DNA of 64,000 bases from Comamonas thiooxydans (GCF_002157685.2 NZ_AP026738.1:1860001-1924000); one strand, 5' to 3'. Positions 35,517 to 45,381 are shown, numbered from the stretch's first letter. The notes: a model not told the origin generated them from the sequence alone. Program-made: numbers and translations.

Positions 35517-36509
35517 GTGCGTGCCCTTATTCGAGCACTGATATTTTTGCTGCTGCTGGCTGCTCTGGCGGCAGGAGGCGCCTGGTGGTGGCTGAACCAG
35601 CCGCTGCAGCTGTCCGGACCCAATCTGGAGCTGGAGATCGAGCCCGGCACCACGCCGCGTGGCGTGGCGCAGAACGTGGTCAAGGCCGGGGTGCAAACCG
35701 ATGCGCGCCTGCTCTATGCGTGGTTTCGCTTCTCGGGCAAGGACCGCGCCATCAAGGCCGGCAACTACGAACTGAGCACGGGTCTCACACCTTATGTGCT
35801 GTTGCAAAAGCTGGCACGGGGCGAGGAAAGCCTGCGTGCGCTGACCCTTGTCGAAGGCTGGAACTGGCGCCAGGTGCGAGCGGCGCTGGCGCGCGAGGAA
35901 TTCCTCAAGCAGGACAGCGCAGGGCTCAGCGACGAGGCCGTGATGACGGCCCTGGGCCGGGTGGGCGTGCCGCCCGAGGGCCGTTTTTTCCCCGATACCT
36001 ATACCTATGCCAAGGGCAGCTCGGACATGGCCGTGCTGCGCCGTGCGCTGCATGCCATGGATCGCCGTCTGGCCGATGCCTGGGCCATGCGGGCGGCCAA
36101 TACCCCGCTCAAGTCTGCCGATGAAGCCCTGATCCTGGCCAGCATCGTGGAAAAGGAAACCGGCCGCGCTGTGGACCGGGCGCAGATTGCCGGCGTTTTC
36201 TCCAACCGCCTGCGCATAGGCATGCGCCTGCAGACCGATCCTTCGGTCATCTACGGCGTGGGGGCCAGCTTTGACGGCAATCTGCGCAAGCGCGATCTGC
36301 TGGAGGACACGCCCTGGAACACCTATACCCGTGCGGGCCTGCCCGTCACGCCGATCGCCATGCCCGGCAAGGCCGCGCTGATGGCGGCCGTGCAGCCCGA
36401 TCAGACCAAGGCGCTGTACTTCGTGGCCAGGGGCGATGGCACCAGCCATTTCAGCGCCTCGCTGGACGAGCACAATAGGGCCGTCAACCGCTACCAGCGC
36501 GGTCAGTGA
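35517..36509 (+). CDS. mltG: Endolytic murein transglycosylase MltG
   Basis: 330 residues with one N-terminal membrane helix (ALIRALIFLLLLAALAAGG) and a YceG/MltG domain: GTTPRGVAQNVVKAGV, LVEGWNW, the catalytic Glu in ASIVEKETG, and NRLRIGMRLQTDPSVIYGV plus NTYTRAGLPVTPI. It cleaves nascent peptidoglycan strands to terminate glycan synthesis. Starts with GTG at 35517. The order mltG-tmk-holB is conserved in many proteobacteria. Confidence 0.94.
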   Translation: MRALIRALIFLLLLAALAAGGAWWWLNQPLQLSGPNLELEIEPGTTPRGVAQNVVKAGVQTDARLLYAWFRFSGKDRAIKAGNYELSTGLTPYVLLQKLARGEESLRALTLVEGWNWRQVRAALAREEFLKQDSAGLSDEAVMTALGRVGVPPEGRFFPDTYTYAKGSSDMAVLRRALHAMDRRLADAWAMRAANTPLKSADEALILASIVEKETGRAVDRAQIAGVFSNRLRIGMRLQTDPSVIYGVGASFDGNLRKRDLLEDTPWNTYTRAGLPVTPIAMPGKAALMAAVQPDQTKALYFVARGDGTSHFSASLDEHNRAVNRYQRGQ

Positions 36510-36599
36510 GCAATCTTTGAGGGCGGCAGGCCGTGGCCTGTGCCCTGTGTCGAATCAAACAACTGGTGCAGCCCCTGCGGTGCACTAGAGGAAATATCA

Positions 36600-37289
36600 G
36601 TGAGTACAGCTTTACCCAAGGGTCTGTTCATCAGTTTCGAAGGCATCGACGGTGCGGGCAAGTCCTCGCATATCGAGGCACTGGCACAGGCTTTTCGCGA
36701 TCAGGGCCGGGTGGTCACGCTGACACGCGAGCCCGGTGGCACGCCGCTGGCCGAAAAGCTGCGCGCCCTGATGCTGCATGACGCCATGGACCCGCTGACC
36801 GAGGCGCTGATCGCCTTCGCGGCCCGGCGCGACCATCTGGTGCAGGTCATAGAGCCGGCGCTGGCACGCGGCGAGGTGGTCATCAGCGACCGCTTCACCG
36901 ATGCCACTTTTGCCTACCAGGGCGCGGGCCGCGGCTTCAGCTGGGAGCAACTGTCGGTTCTGGAGCGCATGGCGCAGACCGGTACTGCGCTGCAGGCAGG
37001 GCAGGCCCCGGATTTCGTGCGCGAGCCCGACATGACGCTCTGGTTTGACCTGCCCGCCGAAGTGGCGGCCGAGCGCCTGGCCACGGCCCGTGTTCCCGAT
37101 CGTTTCGAAGCCCAGCCCGGCGAGTTCTTTGCCCGCGTGGCCCAAGGCTATGCCGAGCGCGCCCGGACGGCACCGCAGCGCTTTGTGCGCGTCGATGCCC
37201 ATGCCAGCCGCCACGCCGTGTGGCAGCAAATCACCCAGGCCGTGGTGCGCAAGGGGTGGCTGGCCATCATGGTGGGCAGCAAGCCATGA
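36600..37289 (+). CDS. tmk: Thymidylate kinase
   Basis: 229 residues. P-loop [11 protein letters not shown] near residue 15, the DR motif [18 protein letters not shown], and [13 protein letters not shown] for substrate binding. It phosphorylates dTMP to dTDP. GTG at 36600 is chosen because AGAGGA lies upstream and the usual N-terminus ([11 protein letters not shown]) starts directly after; a longer frame from 36540 gives a Cys-rich extension unlike the family. The stop overlaps holB by ATGA. Confidence 0.93.
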   Translation: MSTALPKGLFISFEGIDGAGKSSHIEALAQAFRDQGRVVTLTREPGGTPLAEKLRALMLHDAMDPLTEALIAFAARRDHLVQVIEPALARGEVVISDRFTDATFAYQGAGRGFSWEQLSVLERMAQTGTALQAGQAPDFVREPDMTLWFDLPAEVAAERLATARVPDRFEAQPGEFFARVAQGYAERARTAPQRFVRVDAHASRHAVWQQITQAVVRKGWLAIMVGSKP

Positions 37290-38311
37290 GTGCCTCCGAT
37301 CTCGAAGCGCCCTGGATCGCCGCGCAGCGTGGCCGCCTGCTGGCCCAGCGTGGTCATGCCTGGCTGCTGCAAGGGCCTTCGGGTCTGGGCCAGTACGCAC
37401 TGGGGCTGTCGCTGGTGCGCGCCTGGCTCTGCGAGCAGCCCTCTGCACAAGGTGCTTGCGGCCGCTGCGCCAGCTGCCATGCCATCGAGGTGCGTGCCCA
37501 TGCCGATCTGTGCGTGCTCATGCCGGAGGTGCAAATGATGGAGCTGGGCTGGCCGCTGCCGGAAAAGGCCCAGGCCGACATCGACGACAAGAAGCGCAAG
37601 CCCAGCAAGGAAATCCGCGTGGAAGCCATGCGCGATGCCGTGGAGTTCTGCCAGCGCACCAGCGCGCGCGGACGCGGCAAGGCCGTGCTGGTCTACCCGG
37701 CCGAGCAAATGAATGCGATTACCGCCAATGCCTTGCTCAAAACGCTGGAGGAGCCGCCCGGAGACACCCGTTTTGTGCTGGCCAGCGAGGCCGCGCACCA
37801 GCTGCTGCCCACCATTCGCAGCCGTTGCCTGACGCACACCATGACCTGGCCTGCGGCGGCCGAGGCCGCTCAGTGGCTGCAGGCGCAAGGCCTGAACGAG
37901 CCGGATGCGGCAGCGGCCTTGCAGGCCGCCGGCGGTCGACCCGGCGATGCGCTGCGCATGGCGGCGGATGCGGGCAAGGCCGCCGCCTGGGCCCAATTGC
38001 CCAGGCAGCTGGCCAAGGGGGATGTGGCGGCGCTGGCGGCTTTTGCCCCGGTGGATGCCGTGCAGGCGTTGCAGAAAATCTGCCACGACCTGATGGTCCT
38101 GGCCGGTGGCGGCGAGCCCCGGTATTTCTCGCCTGCCGATCTGCCGGGCAAGCCGCTGCCCATGGCGCTGCTGGCCGAATGGTCGCGCGAGCTGGTGCAG
38201 GCGGCGCGCACGGCCGATCACCCTTTCAATGCGGGGCTGATGATGGAGGCTCTGGCCTCCAGGGCGCGGGCGGTGCTGATCTCGGGCAAAGCTGCCAGAG
38301 CCGTGCGCTAG
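37286..38311 (+). CDS. holB: DNA polymerase III subunit delta prime
   Basis: 341 residues, clamp-loader subunit. The N-terminus has the degenerate P-loop [11 protein letters not shown] (no Lys, as expected for non-ATPase delta prime), a zinc-site set CGRCASC plus an upstream Cys, then [25 protein letters not shown] and the sensor-1-like SRC in [11 protein letters not shown] overlaps the tmk stop. Part of the mltG-tmk-holB-pilZ-tatD block. Confidence 0.92.
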   Translation: MSASDLEAPWIAAQRGRLLAQRGHAWLLQGPSGLGQYALGLSLVRAWLCEQPSAQGACGRCASCHAIEVRAHADLCVLMPEVQMMELGWPLPEKAQADIDDKKRKPSKEIRVEAMRDAVEFCQRTSARGRGKAVLVYPAEQMNAITANALLKTLEEPPGDTRFVLASEAAHQLLPTIRSRCLTHTMTWPAAAEAAQWLQAQGLNEPDAAAALQAAGGRPGDALRMAADAGKAAAWAQLPRQLAKGDVAALAAFAPVDAVQALQKICHDLMVLAGGGEPRYFSPADLPGKPLPMALLAEWSRELVQAARTADHPFNAGLMMEALASRARAVLISGKAARAVR

Positions 38312-38400
38312 GTCATGAAGCACGGTTTGGTCAAAATATTCCCGGGTGTTAACCTCGCGACTACCGCCGCCCGGCTGCCACAAGAATTCCGCTACCCACT

Positions 38401-38757
38401 ATGAACGCAACTACCACCCCTCGTCCCAGCGTGATGCAGCTGGCGATCAAGGAAAAGGCGGCGCTGTATGCCGCCTATATTCCGTTGTTTGCCGAAGGGG
38501 GGATTTTTGTGCCCACGCAGCGTGACTATCGTCTGGGCGATGATGTCTATGTGCTGCTGACCCTGCCCGATGATCCGCAGCGCTACCCGATCGCGGGTCG
38601 GGTGGCCTGGGTGACGCCGGAGCGTGCTTCCGGCAACCGGACCCAGGGCGTGGGCATCCAGTTTCCCAAGGATGCCAAGTCCGCCGAGCTCAAGGCCAAG
38701 ATCGAGCAGATTCTGGGCACGGCCCTGAGTTCCGAGAAGCCGACCCAGACAATCTGA
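38401..38757 (+). CDS. PilZ-domain protein (type IV pilus type)
   Basis: 118 residues, single PilZ domain of the compact pilus-biogenesis kind found downstream of holB: LAIKEKAALYAAYIPLFAEGGIFVPTQRDYRLGDDVYVLLTLPD, and GRVAWVTPERASGNRTQGVGIQF. The c-di-GMP-binding RxxxR...D/NxSxxG signature is not obvious, as in P. aeruginosa PilZ itself, which does not bind c-di-GMP. Needed for pilus assembly in other species. Confidence 0.88.
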   Translation: MNATTTPRPSVMQLAIKEKAALYAAYIPLFAEGGIFVPTQRDYRLGDDVYVLLTLPDDPQRYPIAGRVAWVTPERASGNRTQGVGIQFPKDAKSAELKAKIEQILGTALSSEKPTQTI

Positions 38758-38869
38758 TTATTAATACTGGCGCACTCCCACATCAGTGACGCCGAACAAG
38801 AGCCGTCTCGCAGCGATGGCGTCGTCCCCTGGGGAAGCGGCGCAGCCGCTCAGGGGCGGTCCAATTTCT

Positions 38870-39700
38870 ATGTTTACCGATTCCCACTGCCACCTGAATT
38901 TCCCCGAGCTGAGTGCCAATATCGCGCAGATTCGCGAAGCCATGGCTGCCGCCAAGGTCACGCGCGCGCTGTGCATCAGCACGACGATGGAAGAGTTTCC
39001 CGAGGTGCACCAGCTGGCGCTGGACTACGACAATTTCTGGGCCACCGTGGGCGTGCACCCCGATACCGAAGACATGACCGAGCCCAGCGTGCAGGATCTG
39101 GTGGAGCGCGCCGCGCTGCCGCGCGTGGTGGCGATCGGCGAGACCGGGCTCGATTACTACGGCATGGAAGACCGCAAGGGCGGCCGCACGATTGCCGATC
39201 TGGAATGGCAGCGCGAGCGTTTTCGCACGCATATCAGGGCAGCGCAGATCACGCAAAAGCCGCTGGTCATCCACACCCGCAGCAGCTCCGACGACACCCT
39301 GGGCATTTTGCGCGAGTGCGGGGAGGCAGATTCCGCCACCCAGGCCGGCGGTGTCTTTCACTGTTTCACCGAAACCGCCGAAGTGGCCCGTGCCGGTCTG
39401 GACATGGGTTACTACATCTCCCTGTCGGGCATCGTGACCTTCAAGAATGCCCAGCATCTGCGCGACGTGGCGGCCTTCGTGCCGCTGGACAGACTGTTGA
39501 TAGAAACCGACAGCCCTTATCTAGCGCCCGTGCCCTACCGCGGCAAGACCAATAATCCTTCCTACGTGCCCTTTGTGGCCAAGCAGATTGCCGAGGTACG
39601 CGGCATTTCCATCGAGGAGGTGGCTGCCGCCACCAGTGCCAACTTCGACCGCCTGTTCAAGGGCGTGACCTTGTCAGCGAACTCTGGAGCGAGTGCATGA
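38870..39700 (+). CDS. TatD-family metal-dependent hydrolase
   Basis: 276 residues, TIM-barrel DNase-like hydrolase. Metal ligands visible: HxH in FTDSHCHLNF, Glu in AIGETGLDYYG, His in VIHTRS, His in VFHCFTE and Asp in LIETDSPYLAPVPYRG. ATG at 38870 follows the family N-terminus exactly; the frame is open from 38786 but that part encodes a low-complexity leader over a small GC-rich inverted repeat (cccctg...caggg, 38826-38856). The stop overlaps the ankyrin gene by ATGA. Confidence 0.92.
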   Translation: MFTDSHCHLNFPELSANIAQIREAMAAAKVTRALCISTTMEEFPEVHQLALDYDNFWATVGVHPDTEDMTEPSVQDLVERAALPRVVAIGETGLDYYGMEDRKGGRTIADLEWQRERFRTHIRAAQITQKPLVIHTRSSSDDTLGILRECGEADSATQAGGVFHCFTETAEVARAGLDMGYYISLSGIVTFKNAQHLRDVAAFVPLDRLLIETDSPYLAPVPYRGKTNNPSYVPFVAKQIAEVRGISIEEVAAATSANFDRLFKGVTLSANSGASA

Positions 39701-40425
39701 TTCTTTTTGCTGCCCCATCGATTGCATCGTCATTGAACCGCCGCCAGAGCCTGCGCTGGGCCGGTGCTGCTGTCGTCGGGGTGGCAGGCCTGCCAGGACT
39801 GGCACGAGCCAATGATTACGAGGACTATTCGCGGGCGCTGGTCAGCGACAACTCCAGTGCCATGGTGAATCTGATCTTTCGCGGCTTCAACGCCAACACC
39901 CTGGATTCGCGCGGGCGGCCAGGGCTGGTGGCGGCTTTGCATCAGGACTCGCTCAAGGTCTTCGACGTGCTGCTCAAGGCGCCGCGCATCGATGTCAATC
40001 TGGCTTCGCGCCAGAACGAGACGCCGCTGATGATGGCCTGCATCAAGGGCCACCTCGACATCGTGCGCGAGCTGATCAAGCGCGGTGCCGATGTGAATCG
40101 AGAGGGCTGGGCGCCGCTGCATTACGCGGCCTCTGCCGATACGCCGCAGACGCTGGACATCATCAAGCTGCTGCTGGAGGAAAGCGCCTATATCGATGCC
40201 GCGTCGCCGAACGGCAGCACGCCGCTGATGCTGGCCGCCCAGTACAGCAGCGAAGCCGTGGTCAGGCTGCTGCTGGAGGAGGGCGCGGACATCACGCTGC
40301 GCAACCAGCGCAACATGACGGCAGCGGACTTCGCCAGACTCGCGGACCGGCAGTACATGGTCGATCTGCTGGGCAAGGCGCTGCAGCATGAGCGCCGTAC
40401 CCAGCCTCCCCGAGGGAGCTGGTAG
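39697..40425 (+). CDS. Exported ankyrin-repeat protein
   Basis: 242 residues. Signal-peptide-like N-terminus with twin Arg (NRRQSLRWAGAAVVGVAGLPGLARA), then four to five ankyrin repeats (for example ETPLMMACIKGHLDIVRELIKRGADVN, APLHYAA, STPLMLAAQYSSEAVVRLLLEEGADI and the last around NMTAADFARLADR). Probably periplasmic, a protein-binding scaffold. Coupled to tatD by ATGA; partner unknown. The Arg pair resembles a Tat signal but lacks the full consensus. Confidence 0.85.
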   Translation: MILFAAPSIASSLNRRQSLRWAGAAVVGVAGLPGLARANDYEDYSRALVSDNSSAMVNLIFRGFNANTLDSRGRPGLVAALHQDSLKVFDVLLKAPRIDVNLASRQNETPLMMACIKGHLDIVRELIKRGADVNREGWAPLHYAASADTPQTLDIIKLLLEESAYIDAASPNGSTPLMLAAQYSSEAVVRLLLEEGADITLRNQRNMTAADFARLADRQYMVDLLGKALQHERRTQPPRGSW

Positions 40426-40479
40426 CAGACGGGTTCAGTACCGGTCCAGCTATTTTGATAGCTGCTAGCGCCCAATGAA

Positions 40480-40515
40480 AAAGGACTTCAGAGTTGTTTG
40501 ACTCTGAAGTCCTTT
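40480..40515. terminator. Perfect 15-bp hairpin, bidirectional terminator
   Basis: aaaggacttcagagt (40480-40494) and actctgaagtccttt (40501-40515) pair perfectly around tgtttg, with A-rich sequence on the left and T-rich on the right. It serves the convergent ankyrin and msbA genes. It is preceded by TTTGATAGCTGCTAGCG (40453-40470), an intergenic box also seen at 7991 and 33510. Confidence 0.8.
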
Positions 40516-40536
40516 ATTCATATGCGGTAGTAGCTC

Positions 40537-42405
40537 TTAAATTTGAGGCTCGCCAGGGGTCGAGCTGCGCACCTGGTTGTGCAGGCGGGCATAGAGGCCG
40601 CCCAGCTCCATCAACTGTGCATGCGAGCCTTGCTCGGCAATCTGGCCGCGCTCCATGACCACCACGCGGTCCGCATGCTCGATGGTGGACAGGCGGTGGG
40701 CGATCACCAGCGTGGTGCGTCCCTGCATCAGCCGGTTCAGGGCTTGCTGGACCAGGCGCTCGGACTCGTTGTCCAGCGCCGAAGTGGCCTCGTCCAGAAT
40801 CAGGATGGGCGCGTCCTTGTAAAGTGCGCGGGCAATGGCCAGGCGCTGGCGCTGACCGCCCGAGAGCTGGCTGGCATTGTGGCCCACCAGGGTGTACAGG
40901 CCCTGAGGCAGATTGCGCACGAAGTCGCCCAGATTGGCCGCCTCCAGCGCGGACCAGACGCGGGCCTTGTCAATATCCTTGCCCAGCGCCACATTGGCCG
41001 CGACGCTGTCGTTGAGCATGACCACGTCCTGGCTGACCATGGCGAACTGCTGGCGCAGCGTGTTCAGGTCCCAGTCGGCCACGGGCACGCCTTCCAGCAT
41101 GATCTGGCCGCTGGTGGGCGAGAAAAAGCGGGGCAGCAGATTGACCAGCGTGGTCTTGCCGGCGCCGGACGGGCCGACCAGGGCCACCACTTCGCCAGCC
41201 TTGACATTCAGGTTCAGGTGCGAGAGGGCCGGAGCCTTGTCCGGGCCGAACTGCACGCTCACATCGCTCAGCTGCAATGCGCCGCTGACCTTGGCGGAAG
41301 GCTTGAAACTGCCGCCTTGCTCGTCGGTGGAGCCTTCGAGCAGGGCCAGGCCACGCTCCAGTGCGGCCACGCCGCGCGTGATGGGGTTGGCCACATCGGC
41401 CATGCGGCGAATGGGCGCAATCAGCATCAGCATGGCCGAGATGAAGGCGGCAAAGCCGCCCACGGTCACATCCTGTACGCTGGCCGAGCCGATGGCGGCG
41501 GCGCCTTCGCGGCTTTGCCACAGGGCGATGCAGAGAATCACCGACAGCGCAATTGCCGCCAGCACCTGGGTCAGCGGCGTCATGGCGGCCGAGGCGATGG
41601 TGGCCTTGGTGTTCAGGCCGCGCAGCTGGCGGCTCAGCTCGCCAAAGCGCGACTGCTGCGAAGCCTGGGCGCCATGCAGGCGCACCATGCGGTGGGCCAG
41701 CACGTTCTCCTCCACCACATAGGCCAGCTCGTCAGTGGCCGTCTGGCTGGACTTGGTGATGCGGTACAGACGGCGCGACAGCGTCTTCATGACCCAGGCC
41801 ACGCCCGGCACCATGAAGGCCACGATCAACGTGAGCTGCCAGTTCAGATAGATCAGGTAGCCGAGCAGGGCGATCAGCGTGAAGCCGTCGCGGGAGATGC
41901 TCATCATGGCCTGCACCAGCTGCTGGGCACCGGTCTGCACCTCGTAGACGATGGTGTTGGACAGCGCCGATGCCGATTGCCTGGAAAACAGGCTCATGTC
42001 GGCGGCCAGCAGGCGCTCGAACAGCTTCTGGCGCAGACCCAGCATGCCGTCATTGGTGATGCGTGCCAGGGCGTACTGTCCCGTGAACTGGGCCAGGCCG
42101 CGAATGACGAACAGGCCGATCAGAAACACCGGTACCGTCCACAGCGGAAGCGAGCCAGCCGTAAAACCGCTGTCGAGCAAGGGCTTGAGCAGTGCCGGCA
42201 TGGCGGGCTCGGTGGCTGCCCCCACCAGCGTGGCCAGTATGGCCAGACCCCAGGCCCAGCGCTGGCCCGAGAAATAAGGCGTCAGGCGCTTGAGGCGCTG
42301 CATCAGCGGCAGCTCGGATGGATTGACGGGGGCTGCTTGAGCGGGAGCTGGGGCAGGGACGGCCTTGGCGGTCTCGCTCGGCGATGGGGACGGTGTGGCT
42401 TGCAT
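40537..42405 (-). CDS. msbA: Lipid A export ABC transporter MsbA-like
   Basis: 622 residues. A Pro/Ala-rich N-terminus precedes six membrane helices (about residues 50-340) and an ATPase domain with Walker A GPSGAGKTT, signature LSGGQRQRLAIARAL, Walker B ILILDEATSALD and the H-loop VIAHRLST. It flips core lipid A across the inner membrane. Other lipid exporters share this form, but size and motif set fit MsbA. Divergent from tolB across a 300-bp gap. Confidence 0.88.
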   Translation of the reverse strand: MQATPSPSPSETAKAVPAPAPAQAAPVNPSELPLMQRLKRLTPYFSGQRWAWGLAILATLVGAATEPAMPALLKPLLDSGFTAGSLPLWTVPVFLIGLFVIRGLAQFTGQYALARITNDGMLGLRQKLFERLLAADMSLFSRQSASALSNTIVYEVQTGAQQLVQAMMSISRDGFTLIALLGYLIYLNWQLTLIVAFMVPGVAWVMKTLSRRLYRITKSSQTATDELAYVVEENVLAHRMVRLHGAQASQQSRFGELSRQLRGLNTKATIASAAMTPLTQVLAAIALSVILCIALWQSREGAAAIGSASVQDVTVGGFAAFISAMLMLIAPIRRMADVANPITRGVAALERGLALLEGSTDEQGGSFKPSAKVSGALQLSDVSVQFGPDKAPALSHLNLNVKAGEVVALVGPSGAGKTTLVNLLPRFFSPTSGQIMLEGVPVADWDLNTLRQQFAMVSQDVVMLNDSVAANVALGKDIDKARVWSALEAANLGDFVRNLPQGLYTLVGHNASQLSGGQRQRLAIARALYKDAPILILDEATSALDNESERLVQQALNRLMQGRTTLVIAHRLSTIEHADRVVVMERGQIAEQGSHAQLMELGGLYARLHNQVRSSTPGEPQI

Positions 42406-42705
42406 AAGCGCGTGATTTTAGGGCTTGTGCTTTTGGAGTCCGCACGGATCTCAATAGATGAAATTCGGGATGAAGTTGTAACCAACTATGCCTGTTTGAA
42501 TATAAAGCGCAAGCCTGCGGCAGAATTGGCCTGGGGCTTGTCCCTGCACTCATGCAGACTCTGGCATGCTCCCGATCTGAAAGTTTTGTGGCACTTGCGT
42601 TTGATCACCCTACTGAGCACGTTCTTACATCAGGAATCCGTCAGTGTGTGTAACATTCGCGCTTGTGTTTGTACCGGGCAATTCCGGAAATTTTGATGGC
42701 TGCCA
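42406..42705. other. 300-bp divergent promoter region of msbA and tolB
   Basis: No gene is seen. The sequence is more AT-rich near 42476-42506, where TTGTAA and TATAAA occur 19 bp apart and could be a weak promoter toward tolB. No clear operator is visible. Confidence 0.45.
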
Positions 42706-44025
42706 ATGACTATTGACCGACTTCCATCCCTGACAACCTGGGCGGCAGGGCCGCGCGCTTCCCGCAGAGCCATGCTGGCAACGTTAGCCGCCACGCCGGC
42801 CCTTCCGGCACTGGCCCAGTTCAGGGTTGAGGTAACAGGCGTGGGCCTGACACAGTTGCCGATCGCAATTGCCCAGTTCAAGGGAGAGGGCTCGGCCCCA
42901 CAGAAGATTTCCGCCATCATCCAGGCCGACCTGGAGCGCAGCGGACAGTTCCGCGGCGTGGATGCCTCAGGCCTGGCGCTTGACGAGACCTCACGCCCCG
43001 ATGTGGCCCAGTGGCGTCAGAAGGGTGCCGATTCGCTGGCGACCGGCAGCATCACGCGTCTGGCGGATGGCCGCTGGGATGTGCGCTTCCGCCTTTGGGA
43101 TGTGGTCAAGGGCCAGGATCTGGGTGGTCAGGGCTTCGCAGTCACCACCGGCGATCTGCGCCTCGTGGCCCACCGCATTGCCGACTACATCTATGAAAAG
43201 CTCACGGGCGAGAAAGGCATTTTCTCCACCCGCATTGCCTATGTGACCAAGGCCGGTGCCCACTACCGCCTGTGGATTGCCGATGCGGACGGCGAGAATG
43301 CCCAGTCCGCGCTGTCCAGTCCCGAGCCCATCATTTCCCCTGCCTGGGCGCCCAACGGCACGCAACTGGCCTATGTGTCCTTCGAGTCACGCAAGCCCGT
43401 GGTCTATGTGCACGATGTAGCCAGCGGCCATCGTCGTCTGCTGGCCAACTTCCGTGGCTCCAACAGCGCTCCCGCCTGGTCGCCAGATGGCAGCCGTCTG
43501 GCCGTGACGCTGAGCCGCGACGGCGGCTCGCAGCTGTATCTGCTCAGCGCCCAGGGCGGTGAGCCCCGCCGTCTCATGCAAAGCAGCGGCATCGATACCG
43601 AGCCCTGCTTCTCCAGTGACGGCCGCACCATTTACTTTGTCAGTGATCGTGGCGGTGCACCTCAGGTCTACAAGGTCTCGTCCTCGGGCGGCAGCGCCGA
43701 GCGAGTGACCTTCACTGGCAACTACAACATCTCGCCCGCCATCAGCCCCGACGGCAAATGGCTGGCCTATATCTCCCGCGTGGGCGGTGGTTTCAAGCTC
43801 CAGGTCATGGATCTGGCGACAGGCACAGTGAACTCGGTCACGGACACCACGGCGGACGAAAGCCCGAGTTTTGCGCCCAATAGCCGTCTGATTGTTTACG
43901 CCACCATTCAGGGCGGCCGTGAAGCACTCATGACCACCACGCTGGACGGCAAGATCAAGGCGCGTCTGGCCGGTGCAAGTGGAGACATACGTGAGCCCGA
44001 CTGGGGCCCGTTCCAAAAACACTGA
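42706..44025 (+). CDS. tolB: Tol-Pal system beta-propeller protein TolB
   Basis: 439 residues. Signal peptide with ASRRAMLATLAATPALPALA ending before QFRVEVTG, then the TolB amino-terminal domain and a six-bladed beta propeller whose blades carry the repeated pattern SPAWAPNGTQLAYVS, APAWSPDGSRLAVTL, EPCFSSDGRTIYFVS, SPAISPDGKWLAYIS and SPSFAPNSRLIVYAT. Periplasmic partner of Pal in outer-membrane constriction and integrity. The usual tolQRA genes do not precede it here; msbA lies there instead, transcribed away. Confidence 0.95.
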   Translation: MTIDRLPSLTTWAAGPRASRRAMLATLAATPALPALAQFRVEVTGVGLTQLPIAIAQFKGEGSAPQKISAIIQADLERSGQFRGVDASGLALDETSRPDVAQWRQKGADSLATGSITRLADGRWDVRFRLWDVVKGQDLGGQGFAVTTGDLRLVAHRIADYIYEKLTGEKGIFSTRIAYVTKAGAHYRLWIADADGENAQSALSSPEPIISPAWAPNGTQLAYVSFESRKPVVYVHDVASGHRRLLANFRGSNSAPAWSPDGSRLAVTLSRDGGSQLYLLSAQGGEPRRLMQSSGIDTEPCFSSDGRTIYFVSDRGGAPQVYKVSSSGGSAERVTFTGNYNISPAISPDGKWLAYISRVGGGFKLQVMDLATGTVNSVTDTTADESPSFAPNSRLIVYATIQGGREALMTTTLDGKIKARLAGASGDIREPDWGPFQKH

Positions 44026-44092
44026 TCTGAAGTTTGCTTTCCCTCTTTCTTTCTAGTGATGAAGTCCGTTGTGGACTGTTCGGAGAAATCTC

Positions 44093-44620
44093 ATGTTGAC
44101 TATCAAACGTCTTTCCCTGGCTTTGGCTGTGACCGCGCTGGTCGCAGGTTGCAGCTCTGGCGTCAAGCTGGACGACAAGCCCGTTGACGGTTCGCTGTCC
44201 AGCCAGGGTGCCGGCACCAGCGGCCAGGGCCAAAGTGGCGTGTCGGGCGTAGACCTGACCGGTTCCGCCGCTTCCAAGGCCGGCCCTCAGGGTGTCAGCC
44301 GCATCGTCTACTTCGACTTTGACAGCTACTCTGTCAAGGCTGATGCACAGCCCCAGATCGAAGCCCATGCCAAGTTCATCAAGGCCAACCCCGCTGCCAA
44401 GGTACAGCTGGAAGGCCATACCGACGAGCGCGGCGGCCGTGAATACAACCTGGCCCTGGGTCAAAAGCGCGCTGAAGCCGTGCGCCGCTCTCTGGGCCTG
44501 CTGGGCGTGAACGACGCCCAGGTTGAAGCTGTGAGCTACGGCAAGGAAAAGCCCGCTGCTGAAGGTCATAGCGAAGACGCTTACGCCCAAAACCGTCGCG
44601 TTGAAATCAACTACCGTTAA
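44093..44620 (+). CDS. pal: Peptidoglycan-associated lipoprotein Pal
   Basis: 175 residues. Lipobox ALVAGC with Cys 20, a short Ser/Gly-rich linker, then an OmpA-like peptidoglycan-binding domain: RIVYFDFDSYSVKADAQ, LEGHTDERGGREYNLALGQKRAEAV and QNRRVEINYR. ATG at 44093 with GGAGA upstream gives the expected lipoprotein signal; the longer frame from 44069 does not. Overlaps the next gene by one base (TAATG). Confidence 0.95.
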   Translation: MLTIKRLSLALAVTALVAGCSSGVKLDDKPVDGSLSSQGAGTSGQGQSGVSGVDLTGSAASKAGPQGVSRIVYFDFDSYSVKADAQPQIEAHAKFIKANPAAKVQLEGHTDERGGREYNLALGQKRAEAVRRSLGLLGVNDAQVEAVSYGKEKPAAEGHSEDAYAQNRRVEINYR

Positions 44621-45381
44621 TGATGAAGCAGGCCTTGTTGACTCTCCGTCACGCAACGCTGCCTCGCATGGTGGCGGCCGGCCTGCTGGCCGGCTCTGCC
44701 ATCAGCGCCCATGCAGCCCTGTTTGGTGATGACGAGGCGCGCCGCGCCATCATCGAACTGCGCCAGCGCGTTGACAGCCTGCAGCAATCGCAGGAGCAGA
44801 CCCGCCGCAGCCTGCTGGATCTGCAGTCGCAGATCGAGTCGCTCAAGTCGGACCAGGCCAAGCTGCGAGGTCAGAACGAGCAACTGACACGCGACGCCGC
44901 AGAGTTGCAGCGTGGTCAGAAAGATCTGGCCAAGGGCTTTGACGAGCGTCTGCGCCAGTTCGAGCCCGTCAGCGTCACTGTGGACGGCGTGGAGTTCACC
45001 GCCGATCGCAATGAGCAGCAGGAATTCGAGCAGGCTCTGGGCATGTTCCGTTCGGGCAAGTTCCCCGAGGCCGGCCAGGCCTTCGCCGCTTTCCTGCGCC
45101 AATGGCCCAAGAGCGGCTATACGCCGTCGGTGCGCTTCTGGCTGGGCAACTCGCAGTACGCCACGCGCGACTACAAGAATGCCATCGCCAATTTCCGTTC
45201 GGTCATGACCAATGCGCCCATGCATGCTCGTGCACCCGAAGCGGCCCTGTCCATCGCCAACTGTCTGGTGGAACTCAAGGACACCAAGGCAGCTCGCAAG
45301 ACCCTGGAAGAGCTGCTGCAGGCCTATCCGAACTCGGAAGCCGCAGGGATTGCCAAGTCCAAGCTGGCGACGCTCAAGTAA
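44620..45381 (+). CDS. cpoB: Tol-Pal associated coordinator CpoB (YbgF)
   Basis: 253 residues. Signal peptide (ending SAHAAL), a trimerising coiled coil (ELRQRVDSLQQSQEQTRRSLLDLQSQIESLKSDQ region) and a C-terminal TPR domain starting near EFEQALGMFRSGKFPEAGQAF. CpoB links Tol-Pal constriction with peptidoglycan synthesis. Its start shares a base with the pal stop and its own stop shares one with tcdA, so the four genes are tightly coupled. Confidence 0.93.
   Translation: MMKQALLTLRHATLPRMVAAGLLAGSAISAHAALFGDDEARRAIIELRQRVDSLQQSQEQTRRSLLDLQSQIESLKSDQAKLRGQNEQLTRDAAELQRGQKDLAKGFDERLRQFEPVSVTVDGVEFTADRNEQQEFEQALGMFRSGKFPEAGQAFAAFLRQWPKSGYTPSVRFWLGNSQYATRDYKNAIANFRSVMTNAPMHARAPEAALSIANCLVELKDTKAARKTLEELLQAYPNSEAAGIAKSKLATLK

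Noticed and set aside
40543..42696. 717-codon plus-strand frame opposite msbA
   Set aside because: Shadow of msbA; His/Gln/Gly-rich nonsense composition and msbA motifs are intact on the other strand.
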